A DNA stretch of 64,000 nt from Bauldia sp. (GTDB lineage: Bacteria; Pseudomonadota; Alphaproteobacteria; Rhizobiales; Kaistiaceae). The position numbers were made by a program, and so were the translations under genes. Positions 1 to 8,614 of the stretch are shown piece after piece. Positions within the stretch are counted from its first letter, which is position 1. Each line of letters begins with the position of its first letter. Under the pieces are notes generated by a model. It saw only the letters and a program-made list of their open reading frames with translations. It was not told the DNA's origin and searched no databases. Where the stretch lies: NCBI GenBank assembly GCA_028284325.1, contig JANQRX010000005.1:310001-374000 (forward strand), given 5' to 3'.

Positions 1-1473
1 CGTGCGCGGTAGATCGTCCTCGACGTGGAAGCTCTTCGGCACCTTGTAGGCCGCCAGCCGTTCGCGGCACCAGGCGTCGAGGCTGCCGGTGTCGATGGTG
101 TGATCGGGGCGCGCCAGCAGGAACGCCGCGCCGACCTCGCCCCATCTGGCGTCGGCGACGCCGACGACCGCGGCTTCGAGAATGTCGGGATGGTTGTCGA
201 GCACGCGCTCGACTTCGGCGGGGTACACGTTCTCGCCGCCGGAGATGTACATGTCCTTGATGCGGTCGACGATGAAGAAATAGCCGTCCTTGTCGCGCCG
301 TGCGACGTCACCGCTTCGCAACCAGCCGTCTTCGGTGAACGCCGCGGCCGTCGCCTCCGGGTTCCGGTAGTAGCCGGGCGTGATCGCCGGTCCGCGCAGG
401 AGAAGCTCGCCCGGCCCGTCGCCACTGTGGCTGGTGTCTTCGGTGCCATCGCCGCCATCGATGCGGACCTCGGTCAGCATCTGGGCCTTGCCGATCGAAC
501 CGATCTTGTCGGTCGCCGAGTCGCGATCGACCAGGAATGCCGTCGGCCCGGTCTCGGTCATGCCGAAACCGTTGCAGATCAGCGCGCCGCGTTCGGCGAA
601 GAACGTGATCAGCGGTTCCGGCAACGGCGCACCGCCGCAGCCGCAGCGGATCGCCGACCAGTCGACCTCGTCGATGTCGGCGTGGAGGCTGAACGCCTGG
701 TAGATCGCCGGCACGCCGAAGAACTGGTTGACGGTGCCCGACTTCAAGGTTGCCAGGATGCCGTCGGGATCGAACTTCGCGAAGACGGTCGAGTGTCCGC
801 CGAACAGGAAGATCGGCAGGGTGTAGAGATTGATGCCCGCCGTGTGGAACAGCGGCAGGAAGTTGAGCGAGCTGTCGGTGCTCGTCATGTCGACGGCCTG
901 GCCGATGTTGACGGCGTTGGCCCAGGCCATGCGCGGCGTCTGGATGACCGCCTTGGGCGTGCCGGTCGTGCCGGAGGTGAGCATGAGGTACCAGATGTCG
1001 TCCGACGGAATGCGTCGCGGCGGCATCGGCACATGGTCGCGCCGGAGGTCGTCCAGCGACGGTGTGTCCGGCTCGGCATCCATGGCGAGCGTGGTCAGCC
1101 CGCGCATCTTCGCGAGCGCTCGCGCGGTGTCGCGATTGGCGTCGTCGTAGAGGATCGCGTTGGGGGCGAACGCCTCGGACACGCTGTCGAGTTCGCTCGC
1201 CGGCTGCCGCCAGTTCAGCGGCGCCATCACCAGTTCGGCCTTCTGGCAGGTGAATAGGGCGAGGAAGAAGTCGATGCGGTTCAGCGACAGGACGGCCAGA
1301 CGATCGCCCGGCGCCAGGCCGGCCGTGCGGAAGCCGGTGGCGATGCGGGCGGCCGCGTCGTCGACCTCGGCGAAGGTCAGGTGCTGTCCGCTCGCGTGTT
1401 CGGTGAAGGCGACGCGATCCGGCGTGAGCTCGGCGCGTTTCGCCGTCATGTCGGGAAGGGCGTCGGGGTTCAT
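1..1473 (-). CDS. Class I AMP-dependent acyl-CoA synthetase/ligase (partial, runs off left edge)
   Basis: Minus-strand frame from ATG at 1473 reads MNPDALPDMTAKRAELTPDRVAF..., with the AMP-binding motif LTSGTTGTPKAV and the GGENVYPAEVE motif; no stop before window start. Confidence 0.9.
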   Translation of the reverse strand, partial: MNPDALPDMTAKRAELTPDRVAFTEHASGQHLTFAEVDDAAARIATGFRTAGLAPGDRLAVLSLNRIDFFLALFTCQKAELVMAPLNWRQPASELDSVSEAFAPNAILYDDANRDTARALAKMRGLTTLAMDAEPDTPSLDDLRRDHVPMPPRRIPSDDIWYLMLTSGTTGTPKAVIQTPRMAWANAVNIGQAVDMTSTDSSLNFLPLFHTAGINLYTLPIFLFGGHSTVFAKFDPDGILATLKSGTVNQFFGVPAIYQAFSLHADIDEVDWSAIRCGCGGAPLPEPLITFFAERGALICNGFGMTETGPTAFLVDRDSATDKIGSIGKAQMLTEVRIDGGDGTEDTSHSGDGPGELLLRGPAITPGYYRNPEATAAAFTEDGWLRSGDVARRDKDGYFFIVDRIKDMYISGGENVYPAEVERVLDNHPDILEAAVVGVADARWGEVGAAFLLARPDHTIDTGSLDAWCRERLAAYKVPKSFHVEDDLPRT

Positions 1474-2258
1474 CGCGTCGCTTTGATGTTGGCGACGAAG
1501 CGGCGCATGCCGGCATCGACGGCAGGGCGCGTCACGTTACGGCAGAACGCGGCTTCCTCCGCGACAAGGCGACGGTGGATGACGTCCAGCCGCGGCGAGT
1601 CCCACACGAGCTGTTTGGCCGCGATCATCGCGTCGAGGTCGCGGGTTGCATAGGACGCAATGAGATCGTCGTGGGCGGCTTCGAGGGTGTCGGACGGCGC
1701 GACCGCAACGGCCAGCCCTTCGGCGACGGCCTCGTCGGCGGTGAGGCGGCGGTTGGCGTACTGCCAGGCAAGGGCGCGGCGCGGTCCGACGAGATCCGGC
1801 AGCAGCGCGGTCCAGCCGCCGTCGGGCGAAAAGCCAACCTCGGCGAAGTAGGGCTGGATGAACGCGTCGTCGGCGAGGAGGACCACGTCGGAGGCAAAGA
1901 GCAGGCCGGCGCTGCCGCCGGTCACCGCACCGCGCGCCGCGGTCACGATCACGGCCGGGAAATCGAGCATTCGTACGATGAGCGCCTGCAGCGCGCCCAC
2001 GACCTTATGTGCGTAGTCCTCGAGGTCGCCGGCGTCGCTGGCGGCGATGAAGCGGCCGAGATCGCCGCCGGAGGAAAAGTTGCGTCCCGCGGCGCTGAGG
2101 CGGACGATCGGCGTTTCCGCGGCCTCGGCCACGTCGAGCGCGTTGACGAGGTCGTCGAGCAACGCCGGTTCAAGGCTGTTGGCGCGTGGTGCGTCGAAGC
2201 CGATCTGCGTCGCCATGAGGTCATCGTGCAGACGCTGCCAGCTGACCGTCACCGTCAT
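1470..2258 (-). CDS. Enoyl-CoA hydratase/isomerase family protein
   Basis: MTVTVSWQRLHDDLMATQIGFDAPRANSLEPALLDDLVNAL...SSGGDLGRF...RGAVTGGSAGLLFASDVVLLADDA; crotonase fold motifs; 4-bp ATGA overlap with the ligase. Confidence 0.9.
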   Translation of the reverse strand: MTVTVSWQRLHDDLMATQIGFDAPRANSLEPALLDDLVNALDVAEAAETPIVRLSAAGRNFSSGGDLGRFIAASDAGDLEDYAHKVVGALQALIVRMLDFPAVIVTAARGAVTGGSAGLLFASDVVLLADDAFIQPYFAEVGFSPDGGWTALLPDLVGPRRALAWQYANRRLTADEAVAEGLAVAVAPSDTLEAAHDDLIASYATRDLDAMIAAKQLVWDSPRLDVIHRRLVAEEAAFCRNVTRPAVDAGMRRFVANIKATR

Positions 2259-2842
2259 CGCGGGCCCTCCAGGCCATCGCGGATAAGACGGTAGGCCTGC
2301 TCGGCGACGGCATCGAGCCCGTCCGTCGATCGCTGGAGCGCGAAACGTTCGCCGAGCGACTTGGCCATGCCCATCAGCGCCCAGGCGCGCACCTCGGCGT
2401 CGCCGGGTCGGATCTCGCCGGCGTCGGCGGCGCGCTGGAGCTGGCGGGCATAGGCGGCGGCGAAGCCGGTGAAGTAGTCCCGATAGGCGGCGGGGTCGAC
2501 GAACCGCGCTTCCTCGACGATGCGGTAGAGCGCCGGCCGTTCGGCGACGAAACGAAGGAAGGCGCGCAGGCCCAGGTGCTCGGCTTCCAGACGGTCGCCG
2601 GCGCCGGCCGCCGCCTCGGACAGGACCGTGCGGGTCATGCGCCCCATCTCGGCAACGAGCTCGCTGAAGGCGGCTTCCTTGCTGTCGAAATAGATGTAGA
2701 ACGTGCCCTGGGCCGTGCCCGCCTGGCGCGTGATCTCCGAGATCGACGCCTCGGAGTAGCCGAGCTCGCCGAACACGGTCTCCGCCGCCCTCAGAATCTG
2801 CTCGCGGCGGTCTTTGCCTCTCTGGGTCTTGGGAACTGCCAT
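2255..2842 (-). CDS. TetR/AcrR family transcriptional regulator
   Basis: MAVPKTQRGKDRREQILRAAETVFGELGYSEASISEITRQAGTAQGTFYIYFDSKEAAF: TetR HTH. Confidence 0.9.
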   Translation of the reverse strand: MAVPKTQRGKDRREQILRAAETVFGELGYSEASISEITRQAGTAQGTFYIYFDSKEAAFSELVAEMGRMTRTVLSEAAAGAGDRLEAEHLGLRAFLRFVAERPALYRIVEEARFVDPAAYRDYFTGFAAAYARQLQRAADAGEIRPGDAEVRAWALMGMAKSLGERFALQRSTDGLDAVAEQAYRLIRDGLEGPR

Positions 2843-2875
2843 ACGTAAACATGAACCTCGGTTCATGTTTACGTA
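2842..2875. promoter_or_regulatory. Perfect 16-bp-arm inverted repeat, probable autoregulatory TetR operator
   Basis: TACGTAAACATGAACC-TC-GGTTCATGTTTACGTA, abutting the tetR start codon. Confidence 0.8.
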
Positions 2876-3052
2876 GCACCGGCGTTCGGCCGGGTCAATT
2901 TGGCTGACGGCGGGCCCTGACGTTCACCCGCCCGCGGGCGGCGGCCGTACTCGGTTCCCGATGTCCATTGATCACGGCGTCGGCCGCACGCCGTCCACCT
3001 GCGTCGCCGCACACAGGCAACGCCGGGAACACCTCTGCCGTGACGGGTCGGC

Positions 3053-3394
3053 CTATTCGACGGCGTCCTTGATCAGCCTGACGATTGCCTGCTTGATCTT
3101 CGGATTGGGTATTTCCGAGAAGCTCCGCGCGAACTCGATGTCCAGCCTTCCGAACATCTCGTCGGCGCTGCTGCCATCGTCAATTCCGGCAAAGAAGGAC
3201 GACACCTCGGAATCCAGCACTTTTGCGAAGTCGTACAACCTGCTGGCGCTGATCCGGTTCTTGCCGGTCTCGTACTTTTGCACCTGCTGAAACGTGATTC
3301 CAGTTGCTTCGGCCAGCCGCACTTGCGTGAAGCCTCGCAGTATCCGCAAGGCTCGAAGTTGGGCGCCAACGTGTACGTCGACGTGATGCGGCAT
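3053..3394 (-). CDS. XRE-family HTH transcriptional regulator
   Basis: VGAQLRALRILRGFTQVRLAEATGITFQQVQKYETGKNRISASRLYDFAKVL: canonical XRE HTH. Confidence 0.9.
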   Translation of the reverse strand: MPHHVDVHVGAQLRALRILRGFTQVRLAEATGITFQQVQKYETGKNRISASRLYDFAKVLDSEVSSFFAGIDDGSSADEMFGRLDIEFARSFSEIPNPKIKQAIVRLIKDAVE

Positions 3395-3473
3395 GCATGC
3401 CTCTCCTGTTCGGTTTCAACTCATGAGGGGACCACACAGACAGGCATACTTCAACTGGTATTTGCAGAATTGA

Positions 3474-4502
3474 TTAGAAATTCGGCAACGTGTCACTGGG
3501 CTGAAATGCGGGGGAAGCGGCGAACTTCGACGGTGGTATGTACTCGTCTCTGAACCATGGAAACTGCTTGCTGTCGAACGACTCCTTCAGCCATCGGCGC
3601 ACGGCAGCCACGCGCTTGGTCTTCCCGGTGTCGGGATGATACGTCATCCAGATATCGAATTGCGTCTGCAGGCCGATGTCTTCCAGGGGTTCCACCTGGG
3701 CCGACAGCGCGGACAGGTAGGTCGGAAGCATCCCCAGGCCGGCGCCGTTGGCCACGGCCCAGTAATGCGCCGTGCTGGTGTTGGTGCGGACGGCAATGAA
3801 GCCCTCGCGCGGCACGTCGGGGAACAGCACGTCGACCTGATCGTTGTAGAGCTGCGGGGACAGTTGCTCGACGATGCGATGCCGGGTGATCTCGTCGACG
3901 CTCTTTGGACGTCCATAGGTGTCCAGATATGAGCGCGAAGCATAGGGAATTGCGTGCAGCCTGCCGACCTTGACCGCCTTCAGTTCGGGATTGGCGGGCT
4001 GTGAGATCTGGATCCCGATGTCCGTCTCCAGCCGGATGGGATCGGACGGGCGCATGGTGCAGTTGAGTTCCATGATGAGTTTGGGGTGCGCGCGCTGGAA
4101 CTCCGCAACACGGGGCATCAGCCAGAACGCACCGATCCCCTCCGTCACCGAGACCCGCACCTCGCCCGACAATCCGATGGTCGCACCCGGGGCAGGCCGC
4201 CGCAGATCGAACGTCGCCCGCTCCATCCGCAGCGCGCGCTCGTACACGACGAGACCGTCAGTTGTCGGCTTGGCCCCCGAAGCGCCCCGCGTGACCAGCG
4301 GTGCGCCGATCTGGTGTTCAAGCATGTCGACGTGGCTGCGGACCGTGTTGGTGGCGACCCCAAGACGTTTCGCGGCGGCGCGGAAACTTCCCGCCTGAAC
4401 CAGGCGGAGAAACACGCGAACAGCGTCCCAACTCAGATCCCTCGGATCGGTCTCCGTCGGGTGTTCGAAATACGGAACGCTCTTGCTCAAACTCTTAGCC
4501 AT
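3474..4502 (-). CDS. LysR-family transcriptional regulator
   Basis: SWDAVRVFLRLVQAGSFRAAAKRLGVATNTVRSHVDMLEHQIGAPLVTR: LysR HTH plus substrate-binding domain. Confidence 0.88.
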   Translation of the reverse strand: MAKSLSKSVPYFEHPTETDPRDLSWDAVRVFLRLVQAGSFRAAAKRLGVATNTVRSHVDMLEHQIGAPLVTRGASGAKPTTDGLVVYERALRMERATFDLRRPAPGATIGLSGEVRVSVTEGIGAFWLMPRVAEFQRAHPKLIMELNCTMRPSDPIRLETDIGIQISQPANPELKAVKVGRLHAIPYASRSYLDTYGRPKSVDEITRHRIVEQLSPQLYNDQVDVLFPDVPREGFIAVRTNTSTAHYWAVANGAGLGMLPTYLSALSAQVEPLEDIGLQTQFDIWMTYHPDTGKTKRVAAVRRWLKESFDSKQFPWFRDEYIPPSKFAASPAFQPSDTLPNF

Positions 4503-4607
4503 CGAAACCTCGGATTACTTGATAGCATTTTAGCTGCTCGCGTGTCTCTACTCGCCTATCGCGGGCATAAGTCGGCGTTTTTGGCAAGAACGGCGGGCGT
4601 TGTAGCT

Positions 4608-5846
4608 ATGAACGACATGTCAAGACAACCGATGGCGGACCCTACACGCGGACGGAAGGGTGTTCATTCACTCGACCACTTGGATATGCATGGCCTGTGC
4701 AAGCAGCTCACCGTGTTCAATCCAACCCGTGTGCAGATCGGTGAGCTGATGGATCGTGCCCGCGTCGATCTGCCGAAGATCGCAAGCAACGACGTCGTGC
4801 GCCGGGTCGTGCTCCGGAACCCCGATTCCTTCTGGGCCATCAGGCGCAACTCGGCGAATGAGCCTTCGGAGCCGCGGGGATTCGCGGCCTTCCTGATGCT
4901 GTCGGCGGACGGTGCGGATGCACTCGTGCGGGGCGAGCTGGACGCCACTGATCCGGCGCCGGAGTTTCTCGTTCGGCAGAACGAGAAGCCGGCGGCGATC
5001 TACGTCTGGCTCGTGCACGCCAAGGGGCGCCTTGCGCCGGCCCTCGGTCTGATCATGGAGAAGCTGCAGACGCCGTTGTACCGCGACGTCGACCTGATCG
5101 CCCGCGCCGTGACCAAGGAAGGCTATCAGTTCAATGACAGCCTCGGCTTCCAGCGCGGGCTGTGGTGGGATGGCCGGTTTCACCCGGCGATCCACCATTA
5201 CAGGCGGGCCGGCGTGGCCGGCGACGAGGCCCCGCTGATCGACATCCGCGCGCCCTACGACAGTTTCGGCGGTCGCAGCGACGAAACGACGGTGAAGGTC
5301 GTTCACTCCCTGGACGAGCTGTTGCAGGCGCATTCGATCCGCTCGTCGGTCTATATCGGCGAACAGGACTGCCCCTATTCGGAGGAGTTCGACGGCAACG
5401 ATTGTTCGGGCACCCATCTGCTGGCCTTTCACGACGGCGAGCCCGTGGGGTGCCTCCGCATTCGCTACTTCGCGGACTTCGCAAAGATCGAGCGCCTGGC
5501 GGTGCTCTCCAGGCACAGGCGACGCGGCGTCGGCCGGCGTCTGGTCCTGGCGGCGATCGAGTTCTGCCAGACGAAGGGATACAGCCACCTGGTCGCGCAT
5601 GCGCGCGTCGAGCTCGTGAACTTCTGGGACGGCCTCGGCTTCGCGCGGTGTCCGGACACGGCGGAGTTCTCGTTCTCGGGGCAGGCCTACATCGAGATCG
5701 AAAAGAGCATCACGCCTTCGGCCGAGGCTCTCAGCCGCGCAAGCGACCCCTACATCCTGATTCGTCCCGAAGGACGCTGGGACCGCCCGGGAGTCCTGGA
5801 ACGCTCGGTGGTTCCCAGGCGCGGACGCATGGCATTGGCGGCTTGA
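4608..5846 (+). CDS. GNAT-family N-acetyltransferase (413 codons, long N-terminal extension)
   Basis: C-terminal GNAT motif GCLRIRYFADFAKIERLAVLSRHRRRGVGRRLVLAAIEFCQTKGYSHLVAHARVELVNFWDGLGF; start chosen at MNDMSRQPMADP. Confidence 0.8.
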   Translation: MNDMSRQPMADPTRGRKGVHSLDHLDMHGLCKQLTVFNPTRVQIGELMDRARVDLPKIASNDVVRRVVLRNPDSFWAIRRNSANEPSEPRGFAAFLMLSADGADALVRGELDATDPAPEFLVRQNEKPAAIYVWLVHAKGRLAPALGLIMEKLQTPLYRDVDLIARAVTKEGYQFNDSLGFQRGLWWDGRFHPAIHHYRRAGVAGDEAPLIDIRAPYDSFGGRSDETTVKVVHSLDELLQAHSIRSSVYIGEQDCPYSEEFDGNDCSGTHLLAFHDGEPVGCLRIRYFADFAKIERLAVLSRHRRRGVGRRLVLAAIEFCQTKGYSHLVAHARVELVNFWDGLGFARCPDTAEFSFSGQAYIEIEKSITPSAEALSRASDPYILIRPEGRWDRPGVLERSVVPRRGRMALAA

Positions 5847-5848
5847 CC

Positions 5849-6445
5849 ATGGGCGTTGTCGATCTGCGGACATACCGGGACTCGTCGGCCACGCCGCTCC
5901 TGATCCTGGTCGACCCGCAACTTGAGTATCAGTGCGAGGACCGGGCGCTTCGCCTTGATTGCGCCGACGAGGCGATCGCCAACTGCCAGGCCCTCCTGTC
6001 GTTCGCCCGCGCCAGCCGTTTTCCGGTCGCGTTCGTGCGCTGGATCCAGAAGGGGAAGTTCTTCGGGCACATGTCGGCCGGGAGTGGCTGGATCGACGGC
6101 CTGGGACCTCGCGGTTCCGATATGATCTTCGATCGCGACATGCCGTCCTGCTACGCGAGTCGCGACTTCGCCGACATGATGGAACAGGGCGGCGGTTCGA
6201 ACGCCGTTATTGCCGGCTTCACCGGCACCATCGCGTGCCTGTCGACCATCATCGATGCCTTTCACCGGGGTCACCGGGTGATGTTCATCTCCGACGCCTC
6301 GGCGAGTCACCAGACCGTGGACGCATCGCATGCCGATGCCCATCGGGCCGCGGTCGGCATCGCCCGTCTCTATTGTCCGGTGGAGACCACCGCGAGGTGG
6401 ATCGCACGCCACCGGTCGAACGAACCGATGAAGGTCGGAGCATGA
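5849..6445 (+). CDS. Isochorismatase-family cysteine hydrolase
   Basis: PLLILVDPQLEYQCED...FPVAFVRW...VIAGFTGTIACLSTIIDAFHRGHRVMFISDASAS: isochorismatase fold with a non-canonical Thr-Gly-Thr-Ile-Ala-Cys catalytic loop. Confidence 0.8.
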   Translation: MGVVDLRTYRDSSATPLLILVDPQLEYQCEDRALRLDCADEAIANCQALLSFARASRFPVAFVRWIQKGKFFGHMSAGSGWIDGLGPRGSDMIFDRDMPSCYASRDFADMMEQGGGSNAVIAGFTGTIACLSTIIDAFHRGHRVMFISDASASHQTVDASHADAHRAAVGIARLYCPVETTARWIARHRSNEPMKVGA

Positions 6446-6654
6446 CCTTCAACAAATCGTCTCGCGCCGACATCGAAGCGCTGGTCAGGCTGCTCCTGTA
6501 CGCGGAGAGCGAGGCGGAACGTCTCGGATTGGCCCAGACGGCCAAGCTGGCGCGCATTCCGGCCCGCGCGGGAATTCGCGAGGCGCGGGAGAAGTTCGGG
6601 ATTGGCGTCGGCCTCGAAACCGAACCCGATTCGGTGAAGCCGACATGCCACTAG
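6442..6654 (+). CDS. Small hypothetical protein, 70 aa
   Basis: ATGA overlap with the isochorismatase gene; MTFNKSSRADIEALVRLLLYAESEAERLGLAQTAKLARIPARAGIREAREKFGIGV. Confidence 0.6.
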   Translation: MTFNKSSRADIEALVRLLLYAESEAERLGLAQTAKLARIPARAGIREAREKFGIGVGLETEPDSVKPTCH

Positions 6655-6665
6655 AACGGACCGGT

Positions 6666-7451
6666 TCAGGGAAAGCTGTCGGCAAGAACGCGATCGAAGT
6701 GTTGGGCACACTCGGCGAAGGGGAAGTGGCCGACACCGGGCATCCACGCCACCGATCTGGCCGCGTCAGTCAGCTCCGGAACGAGGTCGCGGGTCGTGAA
6801 ATCGTGCTCCGCGAGCAGGATGTCGACCGGGATGTCGTCGCCGACCGCGCCACGGAAATCGAAGTTCCCCAGACTGTCCATCACACCTTGGAAGGTGTCC
6901 ATCCGGATCGAGAGACCGGGGACGGTCGCCGTCGAGTCCGGACCCAGGTAGTAGGGCAGCATCAGCGACACAAGCCGGTCGCTCTCGCCGGTCGCGGCAA
7001 GGCTTGCAAACCGTGCCGCGATGTCGGCCGGGATGCGCGAGAACAGCCTTTCGCGACAGGTCGTGTACGTCTCCAGCGTCAGCGGCATGGGCGTGATGTA
7101 CAGCCCTTCAGCGAATTTCACGCCGCTGCCGACCGCGACCAGCGCTCCCCAGGAGTGCGCGCAGACGCCCACGGGGTTCCCGTCCGACACCATCCCGGCG
7201 AGTTCACGAACCTGCGTGAAGATCGCTTCGGCGGTCGTCGGGCCAGGCTCGGATGCCGGTCCGTTGCCCGATCCGATCTGGTCGAAGAAGGCAAGCGTCC
7301 GGCGCGTTTCCAGCCGCGACAGCGGCTTCCGCAGATACCTGTGGTCGAAGCCCGGACCACCGTGGAGGACCATCACCAACGGCCCATGGCCGCTGAGGTG
7401 GACGCGCGTCGGGCCGACGCTGGTTTCCAGATCTAGGACGCGACTGGCCAT
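6666..7451 (-). CDS. Alpha/beta-fold hydrolase (proline-iminopeptidase-like)
   Basis: LVMVLHGGPGFDHRYL...RTLAFFDQIGSGNGP...GVCAHSWGALVAV...LLAEHDF...MPGVGHFPF. Confidence 0.88.
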   Translation of the reverse strand: MASRVLDLETSVGPTRVHLSGHGPLVMVLHGGPGFDHRYLRKPLSRLETRRTLAFFDQIGSGNGPASEPGPTTAEAIFTQVRELAGMVSDGNPVGVCAHSWGALVAVGSGVKFAEGLYITPMPLTLETYTTCRERLFSRIPADIAARFASLAATGESDRLVSLMLPYYLGPDSTATVPGLSIRMDTFQGVMDSLGNFDFRGAVGDDIPVDILLAEHDFTTRDLVPELTDAARSVAWMPGVGHFPFAECAQHFDRVLADSFP

Positions 7452-8334
7452 GTCATCGCAAACTCAACCGCAAACCGACCCGAAAAGGCAAGCGCCGCGT
7501 CCCTCGGCGGCAATGGTCCAACTGTCGGACTCCACCGATCCGGTCCTCTCCACCGAGTCCCGGGAATCCGGTCATCGTTGGGCCGATCTGCTGGCTCGGC
7601 AAGTCGAAGCGTTCACGCCGCACGAGATATCCTACCTCGATGACTGCCCGACCTGGTCGGGCGCAACCACGGTTCTCGATGTCGGATGCGGCGACGGGAG
7701 CTTCATGCGCACGCTGGGCCGGGCCTACCCCGACAAGCGCTTCACGGGGATCGATGTGTCCGCGGACCTGCTGGCGTTCGCCCGCGACGCCGATCCGGAG
7801 GGCGCCTACCGCCACGCGGATTTCTCGGGCTTCGACAGCGCGCATCGATTCGACGTCATCCTGCTGCGCTTCGTCGTGCAGCATCTGACCGACTTCGGTG
7901 CGGTGCTTGCAAGCTGCGAGCGCCTTCTCGCGCCCGGCGGCGCTGTTCTCATCATCGAATCGGACCTCGGCGCAAGCACGACGACCGTGGCGTTGCCGAC
8001 GGTTCTGGGTGCGCTCACGGATTTCGAGGCGCGCCGCGAACAGGATCAACGGCTGAAGATCGCCGTGAAGGATCCTCGCGCCCTGTTGCGCAACCATCCG
8101 CAATGGGACGTGACGTTCAGTGATCAGATCAACGTGCCGCTCGCCGGGCCGGTCGCGTCGGACCTGTGCGAAAAGTGGCTGGACGTCATTCGGGAAAGCG
8201 ACCTCGTCCGCTGGTCGGCCGACGACGCTCTTGCCGAGCTGGCCGATCTGCGCGCCGGCGGCGCCATCAATGCCGTGTTGCGGGCCACCTGCATTCATCG
8301 AACCGGCGACGCGCCGAGCCGCGGCGCCAACTGA
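7450..8334 (+). CDS. Class I SAM-dependent methyltransferase
   Basis: TTVLDVGCGDGSFMRTLGRAYPDKRFTGIDVSADLLAFARD...FDVILLRFVVQHL; start could also be the ATG at 7513. Confidence 0.85.
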   Translation: MSSQTQPQTDPKRQAPRPSAAMVQLSDSTDPVLSTESRESGHRWADLLARQVEAFTPHEISYLDDCPTWSGATTVLDVGCGDGSFMRTLGRAYPDKRFTGIDVSADLLAFARDADPEGAYRHADFSGFDSAHRFDVILLRFVVQHLTDFGAVLASCERLLAPGGAVLIIESDLGASTTTVALPTVLGALTDFEARREQDQRLKIAVKDPRALLRNHPQWDVTFSDQINVPLAGPVASDLCEKWLDVIRESDLVRWSADDALAELADLRAGGAINAVLRATCIHRTGDAPSRGAN

Positions 8335-8339
8335 CGCGC

Positions 8340-8605
8340 ACGCGAACCCCCGGGTGGAATGCTATCCAGGCGTCGGAGCAGTTCCTGCCCGGCCGCCAGC
8401 GGACGGGTTGCCGTTCCGCGCAAGGAAAATGGAAGCTCAGTCGTCTCCTCAGGCTCGCGGCGGCGTGGACGGCGTCCGCAAGCGAACTCCCGGCGACAAG
8501 CAGCCCGTGATTGGCCAGCAGCACGGTGTGGTGATCTCACGCCGTTAGGCCGACGGCCTCGGCCAAGTCGAGAGCACCGGGGCAAGACGACCGCGGATGA
8601 ACGGG
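8340..8605 (-). pseudogene. Decayed fragment of a class II aldolase/adducin-family gene
   Basis: Minus strand reads GALDLAEAVGLTA*DHHTVLLANHGLLVAGSSLADAVHAAASL, with an in-frame stop, then an apparent frameshift to TRPLAAGQELLRRLDSI. Confidence 0.45.
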
Positions 8606-8614
8606 ACAGCGAAC

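Noticed and set aside
308-1516. 402-aa minus-strand Arg-rich ORF (MPACAASSPTSKRRDEPRR...)
   Set aside because: Out-of-frame reading of the AMP-ligase gene; correct frame is open from 1473 to the window edge
4503-4607. LysR-type operator between the lysR and GNAT genes
   Set aside because: AT-richer region but no convincing T-N11-A palindrome
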